Notes: generated from the sequence alone by a model not told the origin. 64,000 nucleotides of DNA from DATBLE01 sp963775695 (GCA_963775695.1 CAVZJU010000003.1:124001-188000), one strand, 5' to 3'; shown: positions 1 through 8,794, counted from the stretch's first letter. Numbers and translations: made by a program.

Positions 1-1686
1 GACTGGCTGACGCTGCCGACGATCAGCGGGCCGGCGGTCTTCTCCGCCCTCCTCGACGCCGAGCGCGGCGCGCGCTTCGAGCTTCGTCCGGAGGGCGAGT
101 TCGAGGTCGAGCGGGCGTACGTCGAGGAGACGAACGTGCTCCGTACGCGCTTCCGCACCGCGGGCGGGACGCTCGTGGTGACGGACGCGCTCACGCTCCA
201 GGACGGGGGCCTGCTGCCCTGGTTCGAGCTCGTCCGGCGCCTCGAGGCGCCGGACGGCGACGTGCCGGTTCGGTGGCGGGTTCGACCGCGGTTCGATTTC
301 GCCCGCCAGGCGCCCGAGCTCGACAGCCGCAACGGAGTCCCCGTGCTCGTCGACGGCCGGACGGTCCTCGCCGTACGCTCGTTCGGCGCGGGCGAGCCGG
401 TCGCGACCGGCGACGAGGTCGCCGGACGGTGCACGATCCGCGCCGGCGACTCCGCGATGCTCTGCCTGCTGTCGGTGGACAACGAGCCGATCCCGCTCCC
501 GCCGCGCGACGAGATCGAGACCCGGATCGACGGGACGTGCGAGGCGTGGCGCCGGTGGGCGGACGGCGCCCGCTACGCGGGCCCTCACCGCGACGCGGTC
601 GTGCGCAGCGCGCTCGTGCTCAAGCTCCTGATCTACGCGCCGAGCGGGGCGATGGCGGCCGCGCCGACGACGTCGCTGCCGGAGAAGATCGGTGGCGGCC
701 GCAACTACGACTACCGCTACGCGTGGGTGCGGGACGCGAGCTTCGCGCTCGACGCATTGATGGAGCTCGGCTACCGCGAGCAAGCGCACGACTCGCTCTC
801 CTGGCTTCTGGACGCCACCCGGCGCTCGCACCCGCGCCTCCAGCCGATGTACTCGTTGTCGGGTGACGCTCTGCCCGAGCAGGAGGAGCTCCCGCTCGCC
901 GGCTACCGCGGCTCGCGGCCCGTCCTCCGCGGCAACCGGGCGGCTCGCCAGGTCCAGCTCGGCGCCTACGGCGAGCTGCTGGAGACGATCGCCCTCTACG
1001 TCGAGCAGGGCAACGCACTCGACCGCGAGACCGCCGTCCGGGTCCGCGAGATCGTCGACCTCACCTGCGAGATCTGGCGGAACGAGGACTCCGGCATGTG
1101 GGAGTTGCCCGAGGAGCGGCACTACACGGTCTCCAAGATCGCCTGCTGGAGCGCGATCGAGCGGGCGCTGCAGCTGGCCGTCGGCGGACACGTGGACGGC
1201 GACCGCGATCGATGGCGTGTCGAGCAGGAGGCGATCCGCGCCTTCGTGGACGAGCGGTGCTGGTCGGACTCGCGCCGCGCCTACGCGTTCTACGCCGGCA
1301 CCGACGACCTCGACGCCTCACTCCTCCGCTTCTCGCGTTCGCTCTTCTTCGAGCGCGAGCGGCTCGCATCGACCGTGGACGCGATCCGCGACGAGCTCGC
1401 CGAGGGCCCGCTCCTCTACCGCTACAGCGGGATGCGGGGGCAGGAGGGCGCGTTCCTCGCCTGCTCGTTCTGGCTCGTCGGCGCGCTCGCGACGCTCGGC
1501 CGGGTGGACGAGGCGGAGGCGCTCTTCGACGAGCTCGTCGAGCGCGCGAACGACGTCGGCCTCTACTCGGAGGAGATGGATCCCGAGAGCGGGGAGCTGC
1601 TCGGCAACTTCCCGCAGGGCCTGACGCACCTGGCACTGATCGACGCAGCCTGCGACCTGGAGGAGGCACGCAATGGAACGAGCTGA
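1..1686 (+). CDS. Glycoside hydrolase family 15 (glucoamylase/trehalase-like), 5' end outside window
   Basis: The reading frame is open from the first base, so the true start lies upstream; 561 residues are visible. The N-terminal part is the beta-rich domain of bacterial GH15 enzymes. The (alpha/alpha)6 catalytic domain follows, with NYDYRYAWVRDASFALDAL near residue 235 (GH15 consensus NWDYRYCWLRDA) and the signature EGAFLACSFWLVGAL near residue 480. Family members hydrolyse alpha-glucosidic bonds of maltooligosaccharides or trehalose in the cytosol; the exact substrate cannot be told from sequence. The 3' end overlaps the next gene by 14 nt, suggesting translational coupling. Confidence 0.9.
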   Translation, partial: DWLTLPTISGPAVFSALLDAERGARFELRPEGEFEVERAYVEETNVLRTRFRTAGGTLVVTDALTLQDGGLLPWFELVRRLEAPDGDVPVRWRVRPRFDFARQAPELDSRNGVPVLVDGRTVLAVRSFGAGEPVATGDEVAGRCTIRAGDSAMLCLLSVDNEPIPLPPRDEIETRIDGTCEAWRRWADGARYAGPHRDAVVRSALVLKLLIYAPSGAMAAAPTTSLPEKIGGGRNYDYRYAWVRDASFALDALMELGYREQAHDSLSWLLDATRRSHPRLQPMYSLSGDALPEQEELPLAGYRGSRPVLRGNRAARQVQLGAYGELLETIALYVEQGNALDRETAVRVREIVDLTCEIWRNEDSGMWELPEERHYTVSKIACWSAIERALQLAVGGHVDGDRDRWRVEQEAIRAFVDERCWSDSRRAYAFYAGTDDLDASLLRFSRSLFFERERLASTVDAIRDELAEGPLLYRYSGMRGQEGAFLACSFWLVGALATLGRVDEAEALFDELVERANDVGLYSEEMDPESGELLGNFPQGLTHLALIDAACDLEEARNGTS

Positions 1687-2677
1687 AGTGGTGGTGGTGA
1701 CCGGCGCCTCGGCGGGCATCGGCCGGGCGATCGCGACGGAGTTCGGCCGGCATGGCGCCAAGGTTGCGCTGGTCGCCCGCAACCGGGCCGGCCTGCAGGG
1801 AGCCAAGCGCGACGTCGAGGATGCGGGCGGGGAGGCGATCGCGCTGCCGACCGACGTCGCCGACCCGGAGGAGGTGATCGCCGCCGCGGCGGCGGCCGAG
1901 GAGGCATTCGGCGAGATCGACGTCTGGGTGAACAACGCGATGACCACGATTTTCGGCGAGTTCATGGAGATCGAGCCGGACGAGTACCGGCGCTCGACCG
2001 AGGTGACCTACCACGGCACCGTGTGGGGGACGCGGGCCGCTCTCCAGCGCATGCTCCCGCGCGACCGGGGCTCGATCGTGCTCGTCGGCTCGGCGATGGC
2101 CTACCGCGGCATCCCGCTCCAGGCGCCCTACTGCGGCGGCAAGGCGGCGATCCGCGGGTTCTTCGAGTCACTCCGCTGCGAGCTGCGCCACCAGGGGTCG
2201 AACGTCCGCGTCTCGATGGTGCAGCTGCCCGGACTGAACACGCCGCAGTTCGACCACTGCCGCGTGAAGGCTCCGGTCGAGCGGCAGCCGATGCCCGTCC
2301 CACCCGTCTACCAGCCCGAGGTCGCAGCGCGCGCCGTCTACTGGGCGGCCCACCACCGGCGGCGTGAGCTGTACGTCGGGTTGCCCGCGGTGGCGACGAT
2401 CCTCGGCCAGAAGGTCGCGCCGTGGCTGATGGAGCGCTACCTGGCGGCGACGGCGTACGGCTCGCAGCAGATGAAGGACGTGCCAGTCGATCGAGACCGG
2501 CGCGACAACCTGTTCGAGCCGCTCGACCACGACGAGGGTGCGCACGGCCGGTTCGACGGCCGCGCCCACGGCCTCAGCATCCAGAGCCGGCTGTCGGAGG
2601 CGCGGCCCTATCTCGCCGCGGGTGCTGCCGCCGCGGCCGGAGCCGTCGCCGCGGCCGTGCTCGCCCTGCGCCGCTGA
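1673..2677 (+). CDS. Short-chain dehydrogenase/reductase (SDR) with C-terminal membrane segment
   Basis: This is a 334-aa Rossmann-fold oxidoreductase. It has the glycine-rich cofactor motif TGASAGIG at residues 10-17, the structural VNNA motif and a catalytic YCGGK (YxxxK) preceded by the serine in VGSAMAYRG. Classical SDRs have about 250 residues. Here about 80 extra residues end in a hydrophobic Ala-rich helix and RR, which probably tethers the enzyme to the membrane. It starts at an ATG inside the GH15 gene, so the two are probably co-transcribed. NAD(P) dependence is known for the family; the substrate is unknown. Confidence 0.88.
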   Translation: MERAEVVVVTGASAGIGRAIATEFGRHGAKVALVARNRAGLQGAKRDVEDAGGEAIALPTDVADPEEVIAAAAAAEEAFGEIDVWVNNAMTTIFGEFMEIEPDEYRRSTEVTYHGTVWGTRAALQRMLPRDRGSIVLVGSAMAYRGIPLQAPYCGGKAAIRGFFESLRCELRHQGSNVRVSMVQLPGLNTPQFDHCRVKAPVERQPMPVPPVYQPEVAARAVYWAAHHRRRELYVGLPAVATILGQKVAPWLMERYLAATAYGSQQMKDVPVDRDRRDNLFEPLDHDEGAHGRFDGRAHGLSIQSRLSEARPYLAAGAAAAAGAVAAAVLALRR

Positions 2678-2939
2678 GCCCCGTCACGTGCGTGCTGCGA
2701 TCTGCCGCCGGCCGTCGTCGAGGCAACCGACGAGGCGCCGCTCGATCCTGGTACGTGAAGACCCCGGCCGCGGCCGGCGCCGCCCGCACGCCGACCCGGG
2801 TGAGGGCCAGCGTGAGCAGATCCCGACCACGCCCGGTCCGGCGAGTGGCAGCGCCCGGTGGGTGAGTGCGCACCCGGTGCCGTGGGCAAAGGACGAGCGC
2901 TGCGATTCCGGGCGCGGCGCGGCTGCCGTCTCCGGGGCC

Positions 2940-4166
2940 TCACGACTGGCGGGCGGCCTCCGCCCGAATGTCGGCCGCGAGCCCGCGCGCCGCCGCCGCT
3001 CGGTCGGGGGCACCGGCCGCCTCGGCGTGCAGGGCGATGCGTTCGCAGGCCGCTTCGAGCTCGCGCGAGACCTCGGCCGAAGGGCCCGTGAAACGGGCGA
3101 CCTCGCCGAGGGGCTGGAGGTAGTGCTCGAACTCGCGTCGCTCGGCGATGACAACGGTGCCGGTCTGGTCGAAATGGCGCGTCCGCGGCGGCAGGTCGCG
3201 CCCGGCGAGCCCCTCCAGGACCGCGCGGACGTACCCGATGCAGGTGCGGGCGGTGGTCGGATCGTTGAGCGACGGTGACAGCGCTCGCAGTGCCACGTCG
3301 GCGAGTTGCCGGACGCCGAAGGCGAGATCGAACGCGAGGCTACGTTGGTCCGCGACCGCGATGGCCGAGTCGACCGCTGCGCGGGCGCTCTCCTCATCCG
3401 CGCCCCAGACCTCCGCGATCACGTCCCCGGGGGTGACGAAGACACCGGGGACCGCTGTCACGTGGACGTGCGCCGCACCGTCGCCGAGGCGCCGGGCGAG
3501 CACCTCGAGGTCGACGTCATCGACGTAGCCGGCCCTGCGCGGTCGCACGGCGACGGGCTCGCGTCCCCGACGCCAGTCCTCGAGCAGCCGTGCCGGGTCG
3601 TCGTCTCGCGCCTCGCCGAACGGCCGCGGGTAGAGCGCCTCGAGCCGCGAGAGCGTGTCGCAACCGAGGCGGGCGGCGATCCGCGACACCTGGATCAGGG
3701 ACGAGACGTGGTTGATGAACGCGACCAGGAGGATCACCGCAACGAGCCCGAGGCCGCTCGCGACCGTCACGGTCAGGCGGGGGACGAAGCCGCCCCCGAC
3801 CGAGCGCAGCGCGATCAGCGAGAACGCGAAGATGCCGACGAACGCGCCGACGGTCGTCTGGGTGAGCCGGTCGGCGAGGAAGCTGGGAAGGACGCGCGGG
3901 CTGAACTGGCTCGACGCCAGCTGGAGCACGAGCACGGTCACGGAGAGCGAGAGCCCGGCGACCGTGATCAGCGAGCCGGCCAGCACGGAGAGCACGGTGC
4001 GCGCCGCCGCACCGTCGCCGCCGAACACGAAGCTGCCGTCGGGGCTTGCGCTCCGGTCGATCTCGACCAGGCCGAATGCCAGCGCGATCATCCCCACCAG
4101 GATCACGGCGGGGAGGAACCAGAGGCTCTCGAGGAGCGTGCGCCAGATCCGCGGGAGGGGCGGCAC
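2940..4166 (-). CDS. DUF2254 family predicted membrane protein
   Basis: The protein has 408 aa, starts with GTG and carries about four membrane helices in its first 160 residues (for example FLPAVILVGMIALAFGLV and VGAFVGIFAFSLIAL). A soluble C-terminal half follows. The stretch LQLASSQFSPRVLPSFLADR is typical of DUF2254. No biochemical role is established for this family. It converges on the SDR gene; the 262 nt between them hold only a 14-bp GC palindrome at 2764-2777. A TACGGG box six bases before the GTG resembles a leaderless minus-10 element. Confidence 0.85.
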   Translation of the reverse strand: MPPLPRIWRTLLESLWFLPAVILVGMIALAFGLVEIDRSASPDGSFVFGGDGAAARTVLSVLAGSLITVAGLSLSVTVLVLQLASSQFSPRVLPSFLADRLTQTTVGAFVGIFAFSLIALRSVGGGFVPRLTVTVASGLGLVAVILLVAFINHVSSLIQVSRIAARLGCDTLSRLEALYPRPFGEARDDDPARLLEDWRRGREPVAVRPRRAGYVDDVDLEVLARRLGDGAAHVHVTAVPGVFVTPGDVIAEVWGADEESARAAVDSAIAVADQRSLAFDLAFGVRQLADVALRALSPSLNDPTTARTCIGYVRAVLEGLAGRDLPPRTRHFDQTGTVVIAERREFEHYLQPLGEVARFTGPSAEVSRELEAACERIALHAEAAGAPDRAAAARGLAADIRAEAARQS

Positions 4167-4287
4167 AGTCGGCCCGTACCCGCCGCCGGGCGGCGCGATA
4201 CCCCGTTAAGCTTTCCTCACACGGCGTGTAGCTCGGGCCCGGTCCGGATACGACCTTCGACAGGAACCGAAAGAGGGTCGAATCGAC

Positions 4288-4464
4288 ATGGGTCTAGGAG
4301 TCAGCATCCTGCTCGTCGCCGTCGGATCAATCATGATCTGGGCGGTCGAGGGCGTCCAGACGGCCGGCGGTTGCGTCGGAGCGTTCCTCTCTGGTCTTCT
4401 GGTCCAGCTGGGTGGTGTTCCCTCGCGCACGAGGGACCGCGAAGTGATCATCGATCGGCGCTGA
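4288..4464 (+). CDS. Small DUF6458-like membrane protein, possibly internally shortened
   Basis: A 58-aa reading frame starts at ATG 4288 after a GAGGG ribosome site. Its N-terminus MGLGVSILLVAVGSIMIWAV closely resembles the first transmembrane helix of the small actinobacterial DUF6458 proteins (MGIGTSIxLIAVGAILxxAV). The C-terminus ends REVIIDRR. Family members have about 75 residues and a second helix ending in a FWSSWGG-like motif. Here the second helix is short, and LVFWSSW appears in the alternative frame near 4400, so an old deletion or compensated frameshift is possible. A 40-bp palindrome lies 33 nt after the stop. Confidence 0.6.
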   Translation: MGLGVSILLVAVGSIMIWAVEGVQTAGGCVGAFLSGLLVQLGGVPSRTRDREVIIDRR

Positions 4465-4497
4465 CGCGCGCATGATCAGAGCGCCCGAGATTCGTGT

Positions 4498-4537
4498 GAG
4501 ACGCGCCGGCCGGACGGCCGTCCGGCCGGCGCGTCTC
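4498..4537 (+). terminator. 40-bp perfect palindrome, probable terminator of the small upstream gene
   Basis: The 20-base left arm GAGACGCGCCGGCCGGACGG is followed immediately by its exact reverse complement. It begins 33 nt after the stop of the 58-aa gene, a normal terminator position. There is no T-run, which is common in GC-rich actinobacteria. Confidence 0.55.
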
Positions 4538-4567
4538 CCGGCGCTCCGCCGGTATGGAGGGCGGCTG

Positions 4568-5287
4568 TTGGCGGCCGCCCTGTACGCGGCGGGTGTCGCC
4601 GCGGTCTACGGCATCGTCACCCAGGCTCTCGATCACGAGACGGGCGCGGCCGCGTCACCGGCGGCGAAGTCGGTGCCAGCCGACCTCGCGGCCGTTGACT
4701 CGACCGACAACGCCACGCTGTTGTCCGCGCTTACGGTGGCGAGCCACTCTTCGCCGAGCGTCGTGCAGATCAGGGCGGGCCGCCGCCGCGGCACCGGGTT
4801 CGTCGCCTGGGTCGACGCCGGTCGCTCCTACCTCCTCACCGCCCGTCCCGTCGTCAGCCTGATGCTCCGCTCCGGTGGCCGCGAGGTGAAGTTGGTCGCG
4901 GGCGGGAAGACGCGTACCGGCCGGGTAATCGCCGTCGACAAGGCGCTCGACCTCGCGGTCGTCCGCGTCCGTGGGAAAGTCGGCGCGCCGGTGCTCCGGC
5001 GGCGGCTCGGACGTCTCCAACCGGGCATGGTCGCCGTCACCGCACCGCCGCGCGGCGGCAGGCGCGGGCAGGCGATCGCCCTCGGCTCGTCTCCGGCGGG
5101 CCGGCTCGTGGCCAGGGCCCACCGGAGTATGAGGATCGGTGCGCCCGTCTTCCTGCTGGGCGGGGCGCCGGCGGGGATCCTCGCGGGCGGCGGCCGGACA
5201 GCCCGGGTCGTCCCGCTCGACAGCTGCTCGACCTGGAAACGCTGCCTCCAGCGGGAGGCCCGGGGGGCGACCGGCTCCCCCGCATGA
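4568..5287 (+). CDS. Membrane-anchored trypsin-like (HtrA-fold) protein lacking the catalytic triad
   Basis: I start this gene at TTG 4568. GGAGGG lies six bases upstream, and the first residues then form the membrane helix (AAALYAAGVAAVYGIVTQAL). The frame also reaches back to ATG 4472, but that start has no ribosome site and would span the 40-bp palindrome. The fold resembles HtrA: GTGFVAWVD, then LLTARPVV where active enzymes have TNAHVV, then DLAVVRV with the Asp kept, then RIGAPVFLLGG where active enzymes have GNSGGP. The His and Ser are therefore missing, so it is probably a pseudoprotease with a binding or scaffold role. Confidence 0.65.
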   Translation: MAAALYAAGVAAVYGIVTQALDHETGAAASPAAKSVPADLAAVDSTDNATLLSALTVASHSSPSVVQIRAGRRRGTGFVAWVDAGRSYLLTARPVVSLMLRSGGREVKLVAGGKTRTGRVIAVDKALDLAVVRVRGKVGAPVLRRRLGRLQPGMVAVTAPPRGGRRGQAIALGSSPAGRLVARAHRSMRIGAPVFLLGGAPAGILAGGGRTARVVPLDSCSTWKRCLQREARGATGSPA

Positions 5288-6339
5288 GCTCCGCGGAGCG
5301 CGGCCCGGGCCGCGTCGGCTTCTCGCTCCAACTTGCCCAGCGCTCGATCGCCGACTACCTCGACGACGGCGGCCCCCAGTTGGCCGCCTCGATCGCCTAC
5401 CACGTCCTCTTCTCGATCTTCCCGCTCGCGATCGTGCTGACGGCGGTGTCCGCGATCGTCGTCCAGGCCTTCGGCGCCCAGGCTGACGTCGTCGACGCCG
5501 TCGTCCGGAACGTTCCGCTCTCCTCCGACGGGGCTGACCAGCTGCGCCGGCTGCTCGAGGGGGTGACCAGCGGGTACTCGGCGCTCGGCCTGCTCGGCGT
5601 TCTCGGGCTGGTCTGGGCGGCGAGCGGTGTGATGACCTCCGTGCGGGTGGCGCTGAACGCCGCTTGGGACGTGGACGGACCCCGCCCATTCCTGAAGAGC
5701 AAGCTGATCGACATCGGCCTCGTCTTCGCCGTCGCGCTCGGGGCGATCGCGTCGATCGGGGTCACCGTCGCCGTCCGGCTCGCCTCCGCCGGCGGCGCCC
5801 ACGTCGGAGTGAACCTCGACTCGGGGTGGGCGTCCTGGATCCTCGGCGTCGTCTTCCCGCTCTCCTACGCCGTGGCGACCGTCGTGCTGCTCTACCGGCT
5901 GATCCCGGCCGCGCCCGTCGAGTGGTCGCCGGCCTGGCAGGTCGCCCTGGGGGTCGGCGCCGTCTTCGTCCTGCTTCAGAACCTGTTCGCGATCTACATC
6001 CGGAACTTCGCCGACTACAACGCCGTCTACGGCTCGCTCGGGGCGGTCATCGCCTTCATGTTCTTCGTCTACCTGACCTCGTCGCTCTTCCTGCTCGGCG
6101 CTGAGGTCGCCTCCGAGTGGCCGCGCCTGCGGCGGGCCTATGCGGAGGGCGAGGTCGAGGAGGGGCCGCCGTTCTCGGTGCAGGTGCGCGAGTTCGCCAA
6201 GGGGCTCTGGGTACGCGAGCGCAACCGGGAGTCGGAAGCCCAGGAGCGGCGGCAGTCCCATCCGAAGCGAACGTTTCGCCCCGGGCGGGGAGTGGTGGGC
6301 GGGAAGGGCAGAGGTCAACGGGAGAAACGGAGCGCCTGA
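5284..6339 (+). CDS. YihY/BrkB-type inner membrane protein
   Basis: The protein has 351 aa and about six membrane helices. It shows the family opening QLAASIAYHVLFSIFPLAI, the block LGLVWAASGVMTSVRVALNA and the late helix AVIAFMFFVYLTSSLFLLGA. The family (formerly misnamed ribonuclease BN) is widespread and its transport or envelope role is unsettled. The ATG overlaps the previous stop by four bases (ATGA), so it is translationally coupled to the pseudoprotease. The C-terminal tail after residue 300 is charged and cytosolic. Confidence 0.88.
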   Translation: MSSAERGPGRVGFSLQLAQRSIADYLDDGGPQLAASIAYHVLFSIFPLAIVLTAVSAIVVQAFGAQADVVDAVVRNVPLSSDGADQLRRLLEGVTSGYSALGLLGVLGLVWAASGVMTSVRVALNAAWDVDGPRPFLKSKLIDIGLVFAVALGAIASIGVTVAVRLASAGGAHVGVNLDSGWASWILGVVFPLSYAVATVVLLYRLIPAAPVEWSPAWQVALGVGAVFVLLQNLFAIYIRNFADYNAVYGSLGAVIAFMFFVYLTSSLFLLGAEVASEWPRLRRAYAEGEVEEGPPFSVQVREFAKGLWVRERNRESEAQERRQSHPKRTFRPGRGVVGGKGRGQREKRSA

Positions 6340-6450
6340 TCGGTCAACTCGTCTCGGATTACGTCGACGGGCGCGCGCTCCTCTGGGGCGTCGCCGCGGG
6401 TCACACGGGAGCCCTCCACCGTCGCGTTGCCCTCGGCCGCGGCGGCGCAC

Positions 6451-6456
6451 TATCGT
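6451..6456 (+). promoter_or_regulatory. Minus-10 box TATCGT for a leaderless transcript
   Basis: TATCGT is separated by exactly six bases from GTG 6463. This matches the actinobacterial leaderless arrangement TANNNT-N6/7-start seen repeatedly in this window. Confidence 0.55.
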
Positions 6457-6462
6457 GGCCGC

Positions 6463-7065
6463 GTGATCGTCCGCTGGGACCTCGCGGTCGTAGAGGGCGT
6501 CCAGCGCCTCCACTGGGGCCCGGCCGACTGGGTCTTCGTCCAGCTGTCGGGCTGGTGGGTGAAGAGCATCGTGATCGTCGGGATCGGGCTCGCCGCGGAC
6601 CTCGCCTCGCAGCGGCGGTTTCTCTCGCGCGGCGATGCCGCGCATGCGAGGGCACCGGACGCGGATCGATGGGCCGCGGCCGGCTTTCCGCTCGGCGCGG
6701 TGCTCGCTGCGGTCTCCTACGTTGTGGCGACCGTCCTGGCGAACGTGCTCAAGGTCGCGTTCGATCGTCCCCGTCCACCGGTCGGTCATCCGGAGATCCA
6801 CCCGCTCGTCGACGTTCCGCACAGTGCGTCGATGCCTTCCGGCCACGCCGCCGGCGCCTTCGCCGCGGCGGTCGCAGTCGGACTCGTCCACCCGCGGCTG
6901 CGGTGGCCTCTGCTCCTGCTCGCGGGGCTGATCGCCCTCTCGAGGGTGTGGCTCGGCGTCCACTATCTCAGCGACGTGGTCGCCGGAGCCGCGCTGGGGA
7001 GCGCGGTTGCCTACGTCGTCTGGCGGATCGTCGCGATAATCGGGGCACGGACGTCCTCGCCCTGA
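6463..7065 (+). CDS. PAP2-family membrane phosphatase
   Basis: A 200-aa multi-spanning protein with the full three-part PAP2 signature: KVAFDRPRPP (KxxxxxxRP), SMPSGH (PSGH) and SRVWLGVHYLSDVV (SRxxxxxHxxxD). Such enzymes dephosphorylate lipid phosphates or undecaprenyl pyrophosphate at the outer face of the membrane. I chose GTG 6463 because of the leaderless box just upstream; a TTG at 6427 would add 12 residues without a ribosome site. The stop overlaps the presumed CTG start of the next gene. Confidence 0.85.
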   Translation: MIVRWDLAVVEGVQRLHWGPADWVFVQLSGWWVKSIVIVGIGLAADLASQRRFLSRGDAAHARAPDADRWAAAGFPLGAVLAAVSYVVATVLANVLKVAFDRPRPPVGHPEIHPLVDVPHSASMPSGHAAGAFAAAVAVGLVHPRLRWPLLLLAGLIALSRVWLGVHYLSDVVAGAALGSAVAYVVWRIVAIIGARTSSP

Positions 7066-8489
7066 CCTCGCTCCTGCCGGAGCTCCCGACCGAGCGGACG
7101 CGGCTGCTCGACAACCTCGGGCGCGTGCGCCGCGAGGTTGGGCCGATCACGCCCGAGCTCTCGGACTCGCTCGCCGACCACATGAACATCCGCCGAGGCG
7201 AGGTGCACGAGGTCGTCTCGTTCTACTCGTTCCTCCAGCATCCCGTGGACGTCGTCCGCGTCTGCACCGGGCCGGTCTGCGACTGCACGGGTGCGAAGGC
7301 GGGCGCCGGAGAGCTCGCCGTGGCCTGCCTCGGCCACTGCGACCTCGCCCCGGTGGTGATGGACGGCGACGACGTCCGCGGAGGCGTCACCCACCGGACG
7401 AACGGCTTCCTGCTAGAGCCCGACGAGCCGCGCGACCCGCCGGAGCTCCCACCCGAGAAGGTGCTTGCCGGCCTCGAGGCCGCCGGCCTCACCGGCATGG
7501 GCGGAGCCGGCTTTCCCACGCATCGCAAGTGGGACGCGGTCCGCCGCGAGCCGGCCCCGCGCACCGTGATCGTCAACGCGGACGAGGGCGAGCCGGGGAC
7601 GATCAAGGACCGCTACGTGATGGAGCTGCGGCCGCACCTCCTGCTCGAAGGTCTGGTCGCGGCTATGCGGTTCTGCGAAGTCGACGAGGCATACGTCTAC
7701 CTCCGAGAGGAGTACGCGACCTCGCGCGCGCGCCTGCACGAGGCGATCGCCGAGCGGGGGCTGAACGTGCACATCGTCGTCGGCGCCGGCTCGTACGTCT
7801 GCGGCGAGGAGTCGGCCATGCTCGAGTCGATGGAGGGCCGCCGGGGGATGCCGCGGCTGCGACCGCCCTTCCCGGCGCAGAAGGGCTACCTCGGCCGGCC
7901 GACGCTGATCAACAACGTCGAGACGCTGGTCCACGTCGCCCGGATCCTGCGCGGCGAGTGGCACCCGGGGCGGCTCTGGTCGGTCTCCGGCGCTGTCCGT
8001 GAGCCGGGCTGCTTCGAGGCGCCGCTGGACGCGACCGCGCGGCAGCTCGTCGAGGATCACGCGGGCGGCTTCACCGCGGAGGCCGGCGCCTTCGTCCCGG
8101 GCGGCGCGGCGAGTGGGATCCTTCCGCCGTCGGCGCTCGACGTCCCGCTCACCCGTGACGCACTGGCCGAGTGGGGGAGCGGCCCCGGGTCGGCGGCCGT
8201 GCAGGTCTTCCCGGCGGCGTATCCCGTGCTCAGGCTCCTGGGCGAGACGATGCGCTTCTTCGCCGAGGAGTCGTGCCAGAAATGCACGCCCTGCCGGATC
8301 GGCAACCGGGCGCTCCATCACGTGGTCGAGGAGCTGGAGCAGGGCCGCGTCGCCATGAGCCGCGAGAAGGTGGACGAGTGGCTGGAGGCGATGGCGCAGA
8401 CCTCGATCTGCGGCCTCGGTCAGGCCTCGCCGATCCCGGTGCGGAACGTCGTCCGCCACTGGCCCGAGCTGATGGAGGCGCTCGGATGA
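7062..8489 (+). CDS. NAD-dependent formate dehydrogenase diaphorase subunit (NuoE-NuoF fusion)
   Basis: A NuoE-like thioredoxin-fold [2Fe-2S] domain comes first, with CTGPVC and CLGHC as ligands. It is fused to a NuoF-like FMN/NADH domain with GMGGAGFPTHRKW, NADEGEPGTIKDR, GAGSYVCGEESAML and the [4Fe-4S] motif CQKCTPC plus a later Cys in TSICGLGQ. The unit passes electrons to NAD+ in the cytosol. Its partner is the selenocysteine subunit at 9799. No ATG, GTG or TTG lies in frame at the expected N-terminus. CTG 7062 overlaps the PAP2 stop in the same four-base geometry as ATGA, so I infer a CTG start; the next ATG would delete half of NuoE. Confidence 0.85.
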   Translation: MTSLLPELPTERTRLLDNLGRVRREVGPITPELSDSLADHMNIRRGEVHEVVSFYSFLQHPVDVVRVCTGPVCDCTGAKAGAGELAVACLGHCDLAPVVMDGDDVRGGVTHRTNGFLLEPDEPRDPPELPPEKVLAGLEAAGLTGMGGAGFPTHRKWDAVRREPAPRTVIVNADEGEPGTIKDRYVMELRPHLLLEGLVAAMRFCEVDEAYVYLREEYATSRARLHEAIAERGLNVHIVVGAGSYVCGEESAMLESMEGRRGMPRLRPPFPAQKGYLGRPTLINNVETLVHVARILRGEWHPGRLWSVSGAVREPGCFEAPLDATARQLVEDHAGGFTAEAGAFVPGGAASGILPPSALDVPLTRDALAEWGSGPGSAAVQVFPAAYPVLRLLGETMRFFAEESCQKCTPCRIGNRALHHVVEELEQGRVAMSREKVDEWLEAMAQTSICGLGQASPIPVRNVVRHWPELMEALG

Positions 8490-8785
8490 TCGTCGTCGTG
8501 GCGCTGGCCGCGACCATCTGGGGCGCCGTGACCGGCTTCTACGGCACGCGGCACTGGCGGCCGGTCGACGTCTGCAAGGCGACCTACATGGGCGACCACT
8601 TCGCGATGGTCAAGGCGACCATCGGCGGCAGGCCCCACGTCGCGGCGCTCCACTACCTCGACCGGAGGACCGGCTGGGTGGTGATGTGGGCCGACGGGAA
8701 GGTCAACCACCGGATCGGTCCGTCCACGCGTCCGCTCGTGCTGGCCGAGGTGACGCGACTGAAGGCGAAGTGCCTGGCCCCATGA
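8486..8785 (+). CDS. Hypothetical small membrane-anchored protein
   Basis: A 99-aa protein whose ATG overlaps the previous stop (ATGA). Residues 1-20 (MIVVVALAATIWGAVTGFYG) form a signal anchor; a basic soluble domain with two cysteines follows (VDVCKATY and LKAKCLAP). No family is recognised. Tight coupling to the diaphorase gene suggests co-expression with formate dehydrogenase. A hairpin at 8795-8820 probably ends the transcript. Confidence 0.55.
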   Translation: MIVVVALAATIWGAVTGFYGTRHWRPVDVCKATYMGDHFAMVKATIGGRPHVAALHYLDRRTGWVVMWADGKVNHRIGPSTRPLVLAEVTRLKAKCLAP

Positions 8786-8794
8786 TCGTCGGCG

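Noticed and set aside
2420..2440. GGCTGATGG inside the SDR gene as another fluoride riboswitch (likewise CTGATGG near 8470)
   Set aside because: Only this short string matches; no GATGARGC, AACCGCC or P1 partner lies upstream, and both are inside conserved coding sequence.
2764..2777. CCGGCCGCGGCCGG palindrome between convergent genes as a terminator
   Set aside because: Short, simple GC palindromes like this are frequent by chance here, and it has no loop or tail.
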